Source: Propioniciclava flava | GTDB lineage: Bacteria > Actinomycetota > Actinomycetes > Propionibacteriales > Propionibacteriaceae | DNA: 64,000 bases | Direction: 5' to 3' | Assembly (NCBI RefSeq): GCF_004126535.1 | Contig: NZ_PPCV01000003.1 | Span: 124,001-188,000, forward strand | In this document: piece by piece, positions 31,910-41,224 of the stretch | Layout of the letters: each line of letters opens with the position of its first letter | How positions within the stretch are numbered: position 1 is the stretch's first letter | Position numbers and translations under genes: made by a program | The notes under the pieces: generated by a model | What the model was told of the DNA's origin: nothing | The model's database searches: none | What the model saw: the letters and a program-made list of their open reading frames with translations, nothing else

Positions 31910-32797
31910 TCAGCGACCCCGGTCGGTGCGCAGCGGCAGACGGTCGCCTCGTAGCGAGGCGACCATGTCGAGGACGCGGCGGGTGGCGCGCACGTCGTGG
32001 GTGCGGAAGATCGTCGCTCCTTGCCATGCGGCGATTGCCGTCGCCGCCAGACTGCCTTCGAGGCGGTCGTCAGCGGGTAGGTCGAGTGTTTCGCCGACGA
32101 AGTCCTTGCGACTGATCGCCTGGAGGACGGGGAAACCCAGGGCGACGAATCGCTCGGTGTGCGCCACCAGGGCCAGCGAGTTGAGCGTGGTCTTGCCGAA
32201 GTCGAGGGTCGGGTCGATGAGGATGCGCTCCGCCGGTATTCCCGCGTCGACGGCGCGGCGTGCCCTCGCGTCCAGGACGCTGACGACCTCGTCGACGACC
32301 GCATCGCCGGGCCCATAATCCACGCCGACCGGGTCGGTGCGCGGGGGCAGTCCCCCCGTGTGCGACACGACGTAACCCGCCCCCTGGGCGGCCGCGACCT
32401 CGACGAGCGTCGGGTCGGCGCCCTGCCATGTGTCGTTCACCACGTCGATCAGGCCCGCGCAGGCGTCCGCGACCTCGGAGCGCCACGTGTCCAGCGACAG
32501 CAGCACGTCAGGCAACGCCGCCTTGAGCGCGCTGAGCGCGGGCTTGACGCGCGCGATCTCCGCGGCCGCGTCCACCCATTCGCCCTCTTGCCCGGCGCGC
32601 ACCCCGCCCACATCGACGATGCTGACCCCTTCGGCCACCATCGCGGACGCCGACGCGACGACAGCCGCCGCGTCCTCGTAGCGTGCGGGCGCATAGAACG
32701 AGTCGGACGTCCGATTGATGATGCCCATGACCGCCGGGTGGGCGGCGTCAAACGTCTGGCCCCGCAGGATCAGGGGCGCGGGTGCGATGCGCGTCAC
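31910..32797 (-). CDS. Dihydropteroate synthase-family protein (FolP2-like)
   Basis: A 295-residue TIM-barrel protein of the DHPS family: MGIINRTSDSFYAP at the start, VDVGGV, LLSLDTWRSEVA, VVNDTWQG, LIDPTLDFGKT and ISRKDFVGETL. True DHPS carries NVTPDSFSDGG in the first motif; here it is NRTSDSFYA, as in the mycobacterial FolP2 group, whose members lack clear DHPS activity. A folate role is therefore uncertain. GTG start at 32797 lies 7 bases after GAGACT (probable leaderless -10). No other folate gene is adjacent. Confidence 0.8.
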   Translation of the reverse strand: MTRIAPAPLILRGQTFDAAHPAVMGIINRTSDSFYAPARYEDAAAVVASASAMVAEGVSIVDVGGVRAGQEGEWVDAAAEIARVKPALSALKAALPDVLLSLDTWRSEVADACAGLIDVVNDTWQGADPTLVEVAAAQGAGYVVSHTGGLPPRTDPVGVDYGPGDAVVDEVVSVLDARARRAVDAGIPAERILIDPTLDFGKTTLNSLALVAHTERFVALGFPVLQAISRKDFVGETLDLPADDRLEGSLAATAIAAWQGATIFRTHDVRATRRVLDMVASLRGDRLPLRTDRGR

Positions 32798-32874
32798 GTG
32801 AGCGAGTCTCTCACCCCACCGAAATCCATGTCCTGCACACGTTCGCCCTTCCGGCGTTTCGCCGAGGCATCCGC

Positions 32875-33699
32875 TCAGAACAAAGTCGTGGGAACGTGGA
32901 ACGCCTCAACGACGCGGTGAAGTTCCTCGTCGGAGAGGCCCTGCGCGCGACCGCCGGTGGCCAGATTCTTGTACTCGTACAGGGCGCCCGTCTCGGCGTA
33001 CTCGATCTTGTCGCAAGCACCCAGCGGGGACACGTCGGAACGCGCCATGACGCCGTGCTTGGCCCACAAGACGACCTGATGGTCGCGCAGGCCAGCCACA
33101 TTGCTGGCCATCAGCTCATCGGAGCCTGGCACCATGAACGGCAGGAACTTCACGCCCTCGGGAAGTTGGACGATCGTCTCAGGCTCCCAGCGCAAGATCG
33201 CGCGATTGAGCTCGGCGGTGCCCTGAAACTCGGGCAGGTGCGACAGCAGCGTCAGATGCGGCGGCTGGGCGTGGATCACCGCCTGGAACGCGACCCCACG
33301 GCGAGCGACCTGATCGTCATGGACGCCCAAGTGTGAGTTGAACTCGCTGGTGGGACGAACGAAGTTCCCCCCGGCCCGGTAGTGGAGCGTCCCCGCCCGG
33401 CCACCCTCGTGGACGACGACCGCACCGACGTTGTGCGCGGGCTGATCGCCGACCTCACGCAACCGGCACCCCGAGCCGGTGACGAGCACCGTGTACCCCG
33501 CCAGGTGCGGGACGGCGAGCGGCAGCTCAAGTGGACGCTCGGCGTCGAAGAACTCACCCAATTCCAGAGGTTCGCGCGCGATGACAGAGAGATTTCCCGC
33601 CCCCGCCTCGATCGCGTCAATGCTGTTGAGGCGGCGTCCAGCGGCCCCCATGCTGGCCAGGATGTCGGTGAGCGTCTCGGGATACGACGTTGTTCCCAT
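32875..33699 (-). CDS. rhaD: L-rhamnulose-1-phosphate aldolase
   Basis: A 274-residue class II aldolase. Zinc-binding His are in VIHAQPPHL (near 140) and LWAKHGVM (near 211); the catalytic Glu is expected near NFVRPTSEFNSH. It splits rhamnulose-1-phosphate into dihydroxyacetone phosphate and lactaldehyde. AGGAGGG lies just before the ATG, and an imperfect copy of the rha operator (33718-33729) lies about 20 bases upstream. The kinase and isomerase are 4-6 kb away, separated by unrelated genes. Confidence 0.93.
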   Translation of the reverse strand: MGTTSYPETLTDILASMGAAGRRLNSIDAIEAGAGNLSVIAREPLELGEFFDAERPLELPLAVPHLAGYTVLVTGSGCRLREVGDQPAHNVGAVVVHEGGRAGTLHYRAGGNFVRPTSEFNSHLGVHDDQVARRGVAFQAVIHAQPPHLTLLSHLPEFQGTAELNRAILRWEPETIVQLPEGVKFLPFMVPGSDELMASNVAGLRDHQVVLWAKHGVMARSDVSPLGACDKIEYAETGALYEYKNLATGGRAQGLSDEELHRVVEAFHVPTTLF

Positions 33700-33717
33700 C
33701 GCCCCTCCTTCCAGAGT

Positions 33718-33729
33718 TGAATCGTTTCA
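33718..33729. promoter_or_regulatory. LacI-type operator upstream of rhaD
   Basis: TGAATCGTTTCA is a 10/12 match to a palindrome with the CG centre typical of LacI-family sites. It shares its core with the perfect palindrome upstream of rhaI at 40018-40033, so both are probably bound by the regulator at 40102-41130. Confidence 0.6.
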
Positions 33730-33783
33730 TAGCTTAGGCGGCGTCGGCCTTGCCTGTCGAGGGTGCTCCAGCCCCCATCGAGG

Positions 33784-35247
33784 TCACATCAGGGCGGAGG
33801 CCAGCCGGCAGACGTTGTTGACGGACTTCTCATGCCAGGGGCGACGCTGCCACTGCTCCAGGGTCAGTTCGCTGGACACCCGCCGATAGTGCTCGTCGTG
33901 GCCCTTCAGCAGGCCGACCAGGTTACCGTCGAAGCCGAGCATCATGATCTCGTAGTCCAGGGCGAACGAGCGGTAGTCCATGTTCGATGAGCCAATGACG
34001 CCCACCGCATCGTCGACCGTCATGTACTTCGCATGGAGCACCGCCGGGGCCGGGTACAGGTACACGTGGACGCCCGCCTCCAAGAGAGCCTCGTAGTAGG
34101 AGCGCTGGGCGTGGCCGACGACGAACTGGTCGGCCTTCTCCCCGACGAACAACTCGACCCGGACGCCGCGATACACCGCCGACGTCATCGCCATGAGTAG
34201 CGCGCCATCGGGAACGAAATAGGGGCTGGTGATGGTGATGGTGTGCTCGGCTGCGTACATGAGCGCCAAGAACATGCGGTGGTTGGGCTCAGTCGGATAG
34301 CCGGGGCCGGACGGGACGAGTTGCAGCGCGTTCACCGACCCACCGAGAGGCTGAGGTTCGCGGGGGGTGAAGTGCGCGGAGCGATCGAGCAGTTCCCCTG
34401 ACTCCACGAACCAGTCCATCGCGAACACGGCTTCGACCTCGAGGACGATCCCGCCGCTCACCATCACCGACAGGTCGTGCCAGCGGCGTCCGAGCGCCCG
34501 GTTGCGGGCGCTGTCGTAGTGCGGGTCGATGACGTTGTGGGAGCCAATGAGCGCGATGTCGCCGTCCACGACCAGCAGTTTGCGGTGGTTGCGCAGATCG
34601 GGGCGACGCCAGCGCCCGCGCAGCAGGTCGATGGGCATCATGACGCGCCACTCGACGCCGATCTCGGTGAGCCGCCGCCCGAACTGGCGCCACCCCGGAT
34701 ACTTCTGGGAGCCGAGTTGATCGACCAGCAGGCGCACGGTCACGCCGCGCCGCACGGCGTCCGCCAAAGCGGTGAAGAACACGTCGGTCGTCTCGTCCCA
34801 GGCCATGATGTAGAACTCGACGTGGACGTAGCGCGTGGCACGATCCACTGCCGCCGCCATCGCGGCATACGTGTCGGACGCCTCCGCCAGCACCTCCTCC
34901 ACCGCACCGGTGAGGCAGGGCATCGCGGTCAGGTCGCGGTCCATGCTCACGACGCCGCGCAGCGCAGCCGAGGGCTGGGCGTCGGCGGGAATCAGCGCCA
35001 CCCCGGCCATGTGGTCGCGAATGATCTGGTCGCTCTCGCGCTGGATCGCGCGTCGGCGTCCCGTCACCCAGGGGCTCCCGATCAGCCAGTACAGCGGAAA
35101 CCCGACGACCGGAACGAACAGGATCAGCAACAGCCACGCCGACGAGGAGGAAGGGCGGCGGTTCTCCGGGACGACGCCCAGCGCGACGACCTTCATGACG
35201 AACTCCACGACGAGCCAGATCGTCCCGGGCACGGACGTGGGTGTCAT
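33784..35247 (-). CDS. cls: Cardiolipin synthase (phospholipase D family)
   Basis: A 487-residue membrane enzyme. Two N-terminal helices (PLDc_N type, with LLILFVPVVGFPLYWLIG) are followed by two PLD domains with HKD motifs NHRKLLVVDGDIALIGSHN and HAKYMTVDDAVGVIGSSN. It joins phosphatidylglycerol molecules to make cardiolipin. Length is normal. GGGAGG precedes the ATG. It stands between rhaD and an MFS gene with no functional link to either. Confidence 0.93.
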   Translation of the reverse strand: MTPTSVPGTIWLVVEFVMKVVALGVVPENRRPSSSSAWLLLILFVPVVGFPLYWLIGSPWVTGRRRAIQRESDQIIRDHMAGVALIPADAQPSAALRGVVSMDRDLTAMPCLTGAVEEVLAEASDTYAAMAAAVDRATRYVHVEFYIMAWDETTDVFFTALADAVRRGVTVRLLVDQLGSQKYPGWRQFGRRLTEIGVEWRVMMPIDLLRGRWRRPDLRNHRKLLVVDGDIALIGSHNVIDPHYDSARNRALGRRWHDLSVMVSGGIVLEVEAVFAMDWFVESGELLDRSAHFTPREPQPLGGSVNALQLVPSGPGYPTEPNHRMFLALMYAAEHTITITSPYFVPDGALLMAMTSAVYRGVRVELFVGEKADQFVVGHAQRSYYEALLEAGVHVYLYPAPAVLHAKYMTVDDAVGVIGSSNMDYRSFALDYEIMMLGFDGNLVGLLKGHDEHYRRVSSELTLEQWQRRPWHEKSVNNVCRLASALM

Positions 35248-35376
35248 GACGCCTCCCGCCTCATCGTGTCCCGGACGCCAGCCTGGTCGTCCGCGCCGAT
35301 CGTAGCGACGGCCGCGGCTCAGCGACGCGCGTATCGACGTCCGCGTCAGGCGTCCTGCGTCCGCTGCGCTGGAGCG

Positions 35377-36885
35377 TTAGGCGCGCTTGAGCGTCACCCG
35401 GGCCAAGACGGCGGCCACGAGCATCAGCACCACGCCGACGGCCGAGGTCAGCGTCACACCCGAGTCGAAGGCGTGACGGGCGGAGGCGAGCAGGGGCTCG
35501 GCGATCGCCGCCGGGAGTTGGGCCGCCACGTCGAGTGCGCCACCCAGGGTCTCCTTTGCCGCGAAGGTCTGCTCGGGGGTGAGCCCGGCGGGAATCTGCA
35601 CCCCGGTGCGGTAGGCCGCCGTCAGCAGACCACCCAGGACGGCCGTGCCGAGCACCGACCCAACCTCGTAGGCAGTCTCCGAGATGGCCGAGGCCGCGCC
35701 AGCCTTGGCTGCGGGAACCGCCGCCAAGATCAGGTCGTTGGAGATGGTCTCGGCTGCCCCGACGCCTGCACCCAGCAGACCGAAGGCCAGCAGCAAGCCC
35801 AGATCGAAGCCGGAGCTTCCGCTGAACATCACCACCAGGTAGCCGACGGCGTTGAGCAGCAGGCCACCGACCACGATGGTGCCCGGCCGCACGAAGCGTG
35901 CGAGACGTACCACCAGCAGCCCGGCGATGACGGTCACGATCAGGCCCGGCAGCAGGACCAAACCGGCCTCAATAGGCGTCTTGCCCGACACGAGCTGGAG
36001 GTGCTGCGACACGAAGAACAAGAAGCCGACCAGCGAGAAGACGCTGAGCAGGTTGGCCCCGACCGCCCCGCTGAAGACGGGGTTGGTAAACAGCCGGACG
36101 TCCAGCATGGGGTTGTCGTGGCTGAGCTGACGCCGGACGAACCAGAAGCCGACGCCCAGGGCGATCACCAGCGAAACGGCCAGGTCGATGCCCGGGCCGT
36201 AGACGGCGACAGACTTGATGCCCCACACGAGCGCAACCATGGTGATCAGGATCAGCACCGTGCTCAGCGCGTCGATCTTGCCGGGGTTCGGATCCTTGGA
36301 CTCAGGCAGGACGAGAAGGCCCGCGATCAGCAACGGCAGCAAGACGGGGACGGCCAGCAGGAACACGGCGCCCCACCAGAAGTGCTCCAGCAGGAATCCG
36401 CCGACGAGCGGGCCGAGCGCCGCACCACCGGAGAACCCGGCGGCCCACACGGCGATCGCGAGGCGACGTTCCTCGGCGTCCACGAAGATGTTGCGGATGA
36501 GCGACAGGGTCGCGGGCATCAGCATCGCGCCGAAGAAGCCCATGGCCGCACGGGCGGCGATGAGGGCTCCCGCGGTCGGAACGAATGCGGCGACGGCGGA
36601 GACGAGCGCAAAGCCCGTGGCGCCGACGAGGAGCAGGCGGCGACGACCGAAGCGGTCACCCAGGCTGCCCATGGGGATGAGAAGGCCCGCTAGGACCAGC
36701 GGGTAAACATCGACGATCCACAGCAGCTCGACGCCGGTGGGGCGGAGCGCTTCGGAGATCATCGGGACGGCGAACGCCAAGACCGTGTTGTCTACCGCGA
36801 CCAGGAGGACGGGCAGCATCAAGACGGCCAGCGCCCACCAGCGCAGCTTGGCTGCTGCTGGTGCGGTCATCTCGGTCAGGGTCAT
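35377..36885 (-). CDS. MFS multidrug transporter (DHA2/EmrB-QacA type)
   Basis: A 502-residue transporter with 14 predicted helices. Motif A is GSLGDRFGRRRLLLVG, motif C-like GFSGGAALGPLVGGFLL, and the first helix has VAVDNTVLAFAVP. This is the layout of proton-driven drug and quaternary-amine exporters. ATG at 36885 is chosen for AAGGAG 9 bases upstream. It diverges from a TetR gene, with a perfect operator between its -35 and -10. Confidence 0.9.
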   Translation of the reverse strand: MTLTEMTAPAAAKLRWWALAVLMLPVLLVAVDNTVLAFAVPMISEALRPTGVELLWIVDVYPLVLAGLLIPMGSLGDRFGRRRLLLVGATGFALVSAVAAFVPTAGALIAARAAMGFFGAMLMPATLSLIRNIFVDAEERRLAIAVWAAGFSGGAALGPLVGGFLLEHFWWGAVFLLAVPVLLPLLIAGLLVLPESKDPNPGKIDALSTVLILITMVALVWGIKSVAVYGPGIDLAVSLVIALGVGFWFVRRQLSHDNPMLDVRLFTNPVFSGAVGANLLSVFSLVGFLFFVSQHLQLVSGKTPIEAGLVLLPGLIVTVIAGLLVVRLARFVRPGTIVVGGLLLNAVGYLVVMFSGSSGFDLGLLLAFGLLGAGVGAAETISNDLILAAVPAAKAGAASAISETAYEVGSVLGTAVLGGLLTAAYRTGVQIPAGLTPEQTFAAKETLGGALDVAAQLPAAIAEPLLASARHAFDSGVTLTSAVGVVLMLVAAVLARVTLKRA

Positions 36886-36940
36886 GAAACACAGCTCCTT
36901 CTCTGCGGCGGGGCTCCAGGTGAGGCCCGCCACCCCTCAT

Positions 36941-36968
36941 ACTATACCGTCCAGACGGTACAGTTCAA
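36941..36968 (-). promoter_or_regulatory. Promoter of the MFS gene with TetR operator
   Basis: On the minus strand TTGAAC (36968-36963), a 16-base spacer, and TATAGT (36946-36941). The perfect palindrome TACCGTC-CA-GACGGTA at 36945-36960 fills the spacer and overlaps the -10 by two bases, so a bound TetR protein would block RNA polymerase. Confidence 0.75.
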
Positions 36969-37015
36969 CTGCGGAGGGCGCCCCGGCAACCTCGCGGCTC
37001 GATACGATGACCCCC

Positions 37016-37558
37016 ATGTCAGCGCGCGACAGAATCCTCGACGCCTTCGAGGCGCTCCTCACCACCGAGGGCGAACGCGCCGCCACCCTCGACGCCGTGG
37101 CTGCCAGCGCCGAAGTCTCCAAAGGTGGGTTGCTCTACCACTTCCCCAACCGCGAAGCCCTCGTCGCGGGCCTGCTGGAGCGCCTGCGTGCGCTCGCCGA
37201 TCTCGACGTCGTCGCCATGGCGGCCGCCCCCCAAGGGCCGTCGCTGTACTACGTGTCCTCCTCACGCAACGTCGACTCGCCCTTCGACCGCTCCCTCATC
37301 GCGGTGGCACGCCTCGGCTGGGAGAAACACCCCGAGGCCAGCGCCACCCTGCGCGACATCCAGCGCCGGTGGCTCGCTCTCATCCGCGACGAAGTGCGCG
37401 ACGAAGGCGTCACGCAAGCGATCATGCTGATGGGCGACGGGATCTACTACAACGCGGTCTTCGGCGGGGACGTGTTCGAGGATCCCAGCGACCCCCTCGC
37501 CAGCCTGCTCCAGGTCGTGCGACGCATGGTGGAGTCCTCTCCCGGCCGCACCGCCTGA
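37016..37558 (+). CDS. TetR-family repressor
   Basis: A 180-residue repressor with the N-terminal HTH (RILDAFEALLTTEGERAATL, then AEVSKGGLLYHFPNREALV) and a ligand-binding C-terminal domain. It probably represses the divergent MFS exporter through the palindrome at 36945-36960. The ATG at 37016 lies 7 bases after TACGAT, so it has its own likely leaderless promoter; the longer upstream frame is a shadow of the exporter's 5' end. Confidence 0.92.
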   Translation: MSARDRILDAFEALLTTEGERAATLDAVAASAEVSKGGLLYHFPNREALVAGLLERLRALADLDVVAMAAAPQGPSLYYVSSSRNVDSPFDRSLIAVARLGWEKHPEASATLRDIQRRWLALIRDEVRDEGVTQAIMLMGDGIYYNAVFGGDVFEDPSDPLASLLQVVRRMVESSPGRTA

Positions 37559-37604
37559 ACACCCCCTTCGCTGCGCGGTCCAGCAGCGCCGAGTCAACCC
37601 GCCC

Positions 37605-38836
37605 TCACTGACTGGGAACGTACGTCCGCATGGGCGTCGAGGCCGCCACCAGCGCCCGCAGCGCGGCACGATCACCACCCCAGCCCAGGCCCTGCGCCTG
37701 CGCCGCCACATTCCCCAAGGCCGTGGCCTCTACGGGTCCGGCGACCACGGGAAGGCCCGCATACTCGGCCGTGAGTTGGCACAGCAGCGCGTTGCGCGCG
37801 CCCCCTCCGACGAGGTGGATGCGCTCGACCCCGATCCCCGACAACTCGGCGGCCGCCCACACCGCCCGGGCGAAGGCCTGGGCCAGGGACTCCACGATCA
37901 GCCGCACCAGGCCCGCCTGGCTCTGCGGGACGGCAAGCGACCGCTCGCGCAGCCACGCCTCGATCCGGGCTGGCATGTCGCCGGGCGCGAGGAAGGCATC
38001 GTCGTCGATGTCGAGCAGGGCGTCCGGGGTCGGTTCGGCGCGGACGCCTCCACCCCGACCAGCCCCCACGTCCCGCACGAGATGTAGGCGGCGCGGTCGG
38101 GATCCATCGGGACGGCCAGCACCGCGGAGGCTGTGTCGTGACTCGCGGCGGTCAGCACGGGCACCTCGGCGCCAACGTGGCGGGCTGCGGCCCCGCGCAG
38201 GACGCCGACCTGGACGCCGGGTTCCACCGGCGTCCCGACCAGCCCGGAAGGAATCCCCAGGCGCGCCATGAGGACGGCGTCCCAAGTGCGGGTGCGCGCG
38301 TCCATCAGCCCCGTCGTGGAGGCGTTGGTGACCTCGTTGACCGCCTCGCCGCTGAGCCAGTACGTCATGAGGTCGGGGATCATCAGCAGCCGGTCAGCCG
38401 CCAGCGCGGCGGGTGGCTCCGTGGCGAGTTGATACAGCGTGGTGAACGGGAGGAACTGCAGCCCGGTGCGCTCGTACAGCGACGCGAAGGGCACCTGGGC
38501 GTGGACGCGTTCGGCGCCGCGAGCCCCGCGGGCATCCCGGTAGGCGAACGGGACTCCCTGCAACGCCCCGTCGCGCACCAGTCCGTAGTCGACGGCCCAG
38601 GCGTCAACCGCGACACTGGCCCACTCCTCCGACGCTGCGGCTGCGCGCAGGCCTGCCAGCGCTTCCGCGTACAGGTGCACGACGTCCCAGTGGAGGCCAG
38701 AGGGGAGGGCGACGGGATGGTTGGCGAAGCGAGCGACCTGGGTCAGATCGAGGCGATCGCGCGTGAGGCGTCCGATCATGACGCGTCCGCTGGTCGCGCC
38801 CAGGTCGATGGCGGCCACGGACAGGGACGCGGGCAT
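37605..38836 (-). pseudogene. rhaB: Rhamnulokinase, broken by frameshift and internal loss
   Basis: The N-terminal 265 residues (VAAIDLGATSGRVMIGRL, AVDYGLVRDG, SHDTASAV, YISCGTWGLVGVE) and the C-terminal 145 (FLAPGDMPARIEAWLRER, HLVGGGARNALLCQL, GPVEATALGNV) are clear FGGY-kinase parts but lie in two frames that meet near 38040. Even when joined they give about 410 residues against about 485 in known RhaB. The missing part is the stretch after SCGTW that normally holds TNEGG and the following helices. So it is not just a one-base error. It follows rhaI by 3 bases. Confidence 0.85.
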
Positions 38837-38839
38837 CCC

Positions 38840-40006
38840 TCAGGCTCCCCAGCCTGCCTGGACGCCGCCCACACGCTCACGTTCGATGCGTTCCTGGTAG
38901 CCCGAGGCGAGGAACGCGGCCATCGGGTCGGCGGGCAACCCCCGCTCGGTGCGCCACTGGGCCAGCCGGGGGCGAACATCGGTGTAGAAGGCGTCCATGA
39001 GGATCTGGTTGGCGCCCAAGACGTCGCCGCGCCGTTGCGCTTCGGCCAGCGCTGCGGTGTCGAGGCACAGCACGCGCGCCAGCATCTCCACGACGTTGAG
39101 CACCGAGCGGATCTGACCGGGGATCTTGCCCTCGATGTTGTGACATTGGTCGAGCATGAACACCACCCCGGAATCGGCCTCCAGCCCGCCACCCCGGACG
39201 ACTTCGGCGAGGATGCGGAACAACTGGAATGGATCGGCGGCACCCACGATGAGGTCGTCGTCGGCGTAGAAGCGGCTGTTGAAGTCGAAGCTGCCCAGGC
39301 GTCCCAGGCGCAGCAACTGCATGACGATGAACTCGATGTTGGTCCCGGGTGCGTGGTGTCCGGTGTCGAGGCAGACGCGCGCCCGCTCCCCGAGGGCGAG
39401 GCAGTGCGTCAGGGAGGTTCCCCAGTCGGGGACGTCGGTGTGATAGAACGCGGGCTCGAAGAACTTGTACTCCAGCACGAGCCGTTGGTGGGGAGCGAGC
39501 GCCGCGTAGATGGTGGCCAGCCCCTCGGTGAGCCGGTCCTGGCGGGCGCGCAGGTCGTCTTGCCCGGGGTAGTTGGTGCCATCGGCGAGCCAGATCTTCA
39601 GGTCGCTCGACCCGGTGGCCGTCATGACGTCGATGCAGGCCAGGTGGTGCTCGACGGCGGCCTTCCGGACGCCCGCGTCGGGGTGGCACAGCGAACCGAG
39701 CTTGTAGATGTCGTCTTGGAACGTGTTGGAGTTGATGGTGCCGATCCGCACCCCGCGCTCCGCGGCATGGCGGGTGAGGGCATCGACGTCGTCGACCTGA
39801 TCCCACGGGATGTGCAGCGCCACGCTGGGAGCGAGCCCGGTGAGGGCGTGGACGCAAGCGGCGTCGTCGATCTTCTCGAAGGGATCGCGCGGGACGCCGG
39901 GCGTGGCGAACACCTTGAAGCGCGTCCCGGAGTTGCCATAGGCCCAGGAGGGGACCTCGATCGCGAGGCCTGCGAGGGTGTCGAGATGCTCGTCGGTGAG
40001 TTCCAT
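38840..40006 (-). CDS. rhaI: L-rhamnose isomerase
   Basis: A 388-residue isomerase of the Pseudomonas-type RhaI family: KFFEPAFYHTDVPDWG, DTGHHAPGTNIEFIV, FDFNSRFYADDDL, and the metal-binding Glu/Asp/His pattern of the TIM barrel. It turns L-rhamnose into L-rhamnulose. AAAGGCGGG precedes the ATG. The perfect 16-base operator at 40018-40033 lies 12 bases upstream. First gene of the rhaI-rhaB unit. Confidence 0.92.
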   Translation of the reverse strand: MELTDEHLDTLAGLAIEVPSWAYGNSGTRFKVFATPGVPRDPFEKIDDAACVHALTGLAPSVALHIPWDQVDDVDALTRHAAERGVRIGTINSNTFQDDIYKLGSLCHPDAGVRKAAVEHHLACIDVMTATGSSDLKIWLADGTNYPGQDDLRARQDRLTEGLATIYAALAPHQRLVLEYKFFEPAFYHTDVPDWGTSLTHCLALGERARVCLDTGHHAPGTNIEFIVMQLLRLGRLGSFDFNSRFYADDDLIVGAADPFQLFRILAEVVRGGGLEADSGVVFMLDQCHNIEGKIPGQIRSVLNVVEMLARVLCLDTAALAEAQRRGDVLGANQILMDAFYTDVRPRLAQWRTERGLPADPMAAFLASGYQERIERERVGGVQAGWGA

Positions 40007-40017
40007 GACCCCGCCTT

Positions 40018-40033
40018 TCTGAAACGTTTCAGA
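40018..40033. promoter_or_regulatory. LacI-type operator upstream of rhaI
   Basis: TCTGAAACGTTTCAGA is a perfect 16-base palindrome with a central CG. TTGACC (40064-40059) and TTCACT (40041-40036, minus strand) are a possible promoter 17 bases apart just upstream, which would place the operator over the transcript start. Confidence 0.78.
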
Positions 40034-40101
40034 TTAGTGAAGCAGGCCGCCGGAGCCCGGTCAAGCACTCACAGCGGGAGCATCTCGCTACGATCCCGGA
40101 C

Positions 40102-41130
40102 ATGGATCATCGCGGCCCCGTGGGGGTCAAGGACGTGGCAGCGGCCGCCGGGGTCTCCGTCGGCACCGTCTCCAACGTGCTCAACCGACCCGACCGGGTC
40201 ACCGACGCCACCCGCGAGCGAGTCCACCAGGCGATCGACTCCCTCGGGTTCGTCCGCAACGAAGCCGCACGCCAACTCCGCGCGGGGCTCAGCAACTGCG
40301 TCGGGCTGATCGTCCTCAACGCCACCAACCCCTTCTTCAACGACGTGGCCACCGGCGCTGAGGAGTGCGCGGCCGAACACGGCGTCGCCGTCCTGGTGGG
40401 CAACAGCGCCGAGCAGCCCGACCGTGAGGACGCCTACCTGACCCTGTTCGAACAACAACGCGTCCGCGGGGTGCTCCTCAGCCCGATCGGGGACGCCGGG
40501 CCACATCTGGAGCGTCTCGCCCAGCACGGCATCGCCGGGGTCGTCGTCGACCGCGACATCGCCACCGGCGCCCACTCCTCGGTCTCCGTCGACGACGTCG
40601 CGGGCGGCACGCTCGCAGCCCGCCACCTCATCGCGCTCGGACACCGCCGCATCGCCTACGTCGCCGGCCCCGCCTGCCTGCGGCAGGTCACCGACCGCCT
40701 CGACGGCGTCCGGCGCGAAGCGGCCCACCACGGCGGCATCGACGTGGAGTTGGTGGAGGCCGCCAACCTCGACATCGCCGCGGGAGTGCACTGCGGGCAA
40801 GCCATCCTCGACCGGCCACGCGCGCAGTGGCCGACCGCGCTCTTCGCCGGGAACGACCTCATCGCCCTGGGACTACTGAAGGCCCTCCTGGCTCGCGGGG
40901 TCCGCGTCCCCGACGACATGGCCCTGGTCGGCTACGACGACATCGCCTTCGCCGAAGGCGCCGCGATCCCCCTCACCTCGGTGGCCCAGCCACGCCACGA
41001 AATCGGGCGTCGCGCAATGGAACTCCTCCTCGCCGCAGGCGAGGAGGAGCGCCCGCAGCCGCAGCGCGTGGTCTTGCAACCGCACCTGGTCGTGCGCCGC
41101 TCCTCCGATCCCCACGCACCGCTCCTGTGA
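40102..41130 (+). CDS. LacI-family repressor, probable rhamnose regulator
   Basis: A 342-residue LacI-type protein. The N-terminal HTH reads VKDVAAAAGVSVGTVSNVLN with hinge residues EAARQLRAG; the periplasmic-binding-like domain includes VGLIVLNATNPFF and LVGYDDIAFAEGA. It diverges from rhaI and is the natural reader of the two TGAAACGTTTCA-type sites upstream of rhaI and rhaD. The ATG is 7 bases after TACGAT, likely leaderless. Confidence 0.9.
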   Translation: MDHRGPVGVKDVAAAAGVSVGTVSNVLNRPDRVTDATRERVHQAIDSLGFVRNEAARQLRAGLSNCVGLIVLNATNPFFNDVATGAEECAAEHGVAVLVGNSAEQPDREDAYLTLFEQQRVRGVLLSPIGDAGPHLERLAQHGIAGVVVDRDIATGAHSSVSVDDVAGGTLAARHLIALGHRRIAYVAGPACLRQVTDRLDGVRREAAHHGGIDVELVEAANLDIAAGVHCGQAILDRPRAQWPTALFAGNDLIALGLLKALLARGVRVPDDMALVGYDDIAFAEGAAIPLTSVAQPRHEIGRRAMELLLAAGEEERPQPQRVVLQPHLVVRRSSDPHAPLL

Positions 41131-41224
41131 TGCTGCCGCTCACCCTGCGCCCGGCCCCTCGGCGGCACGAGCGTCTAGGAGCAGCACGAGCATCGGGGAG
41201 CGCGAGCCCCTGACCGCAGACCGA

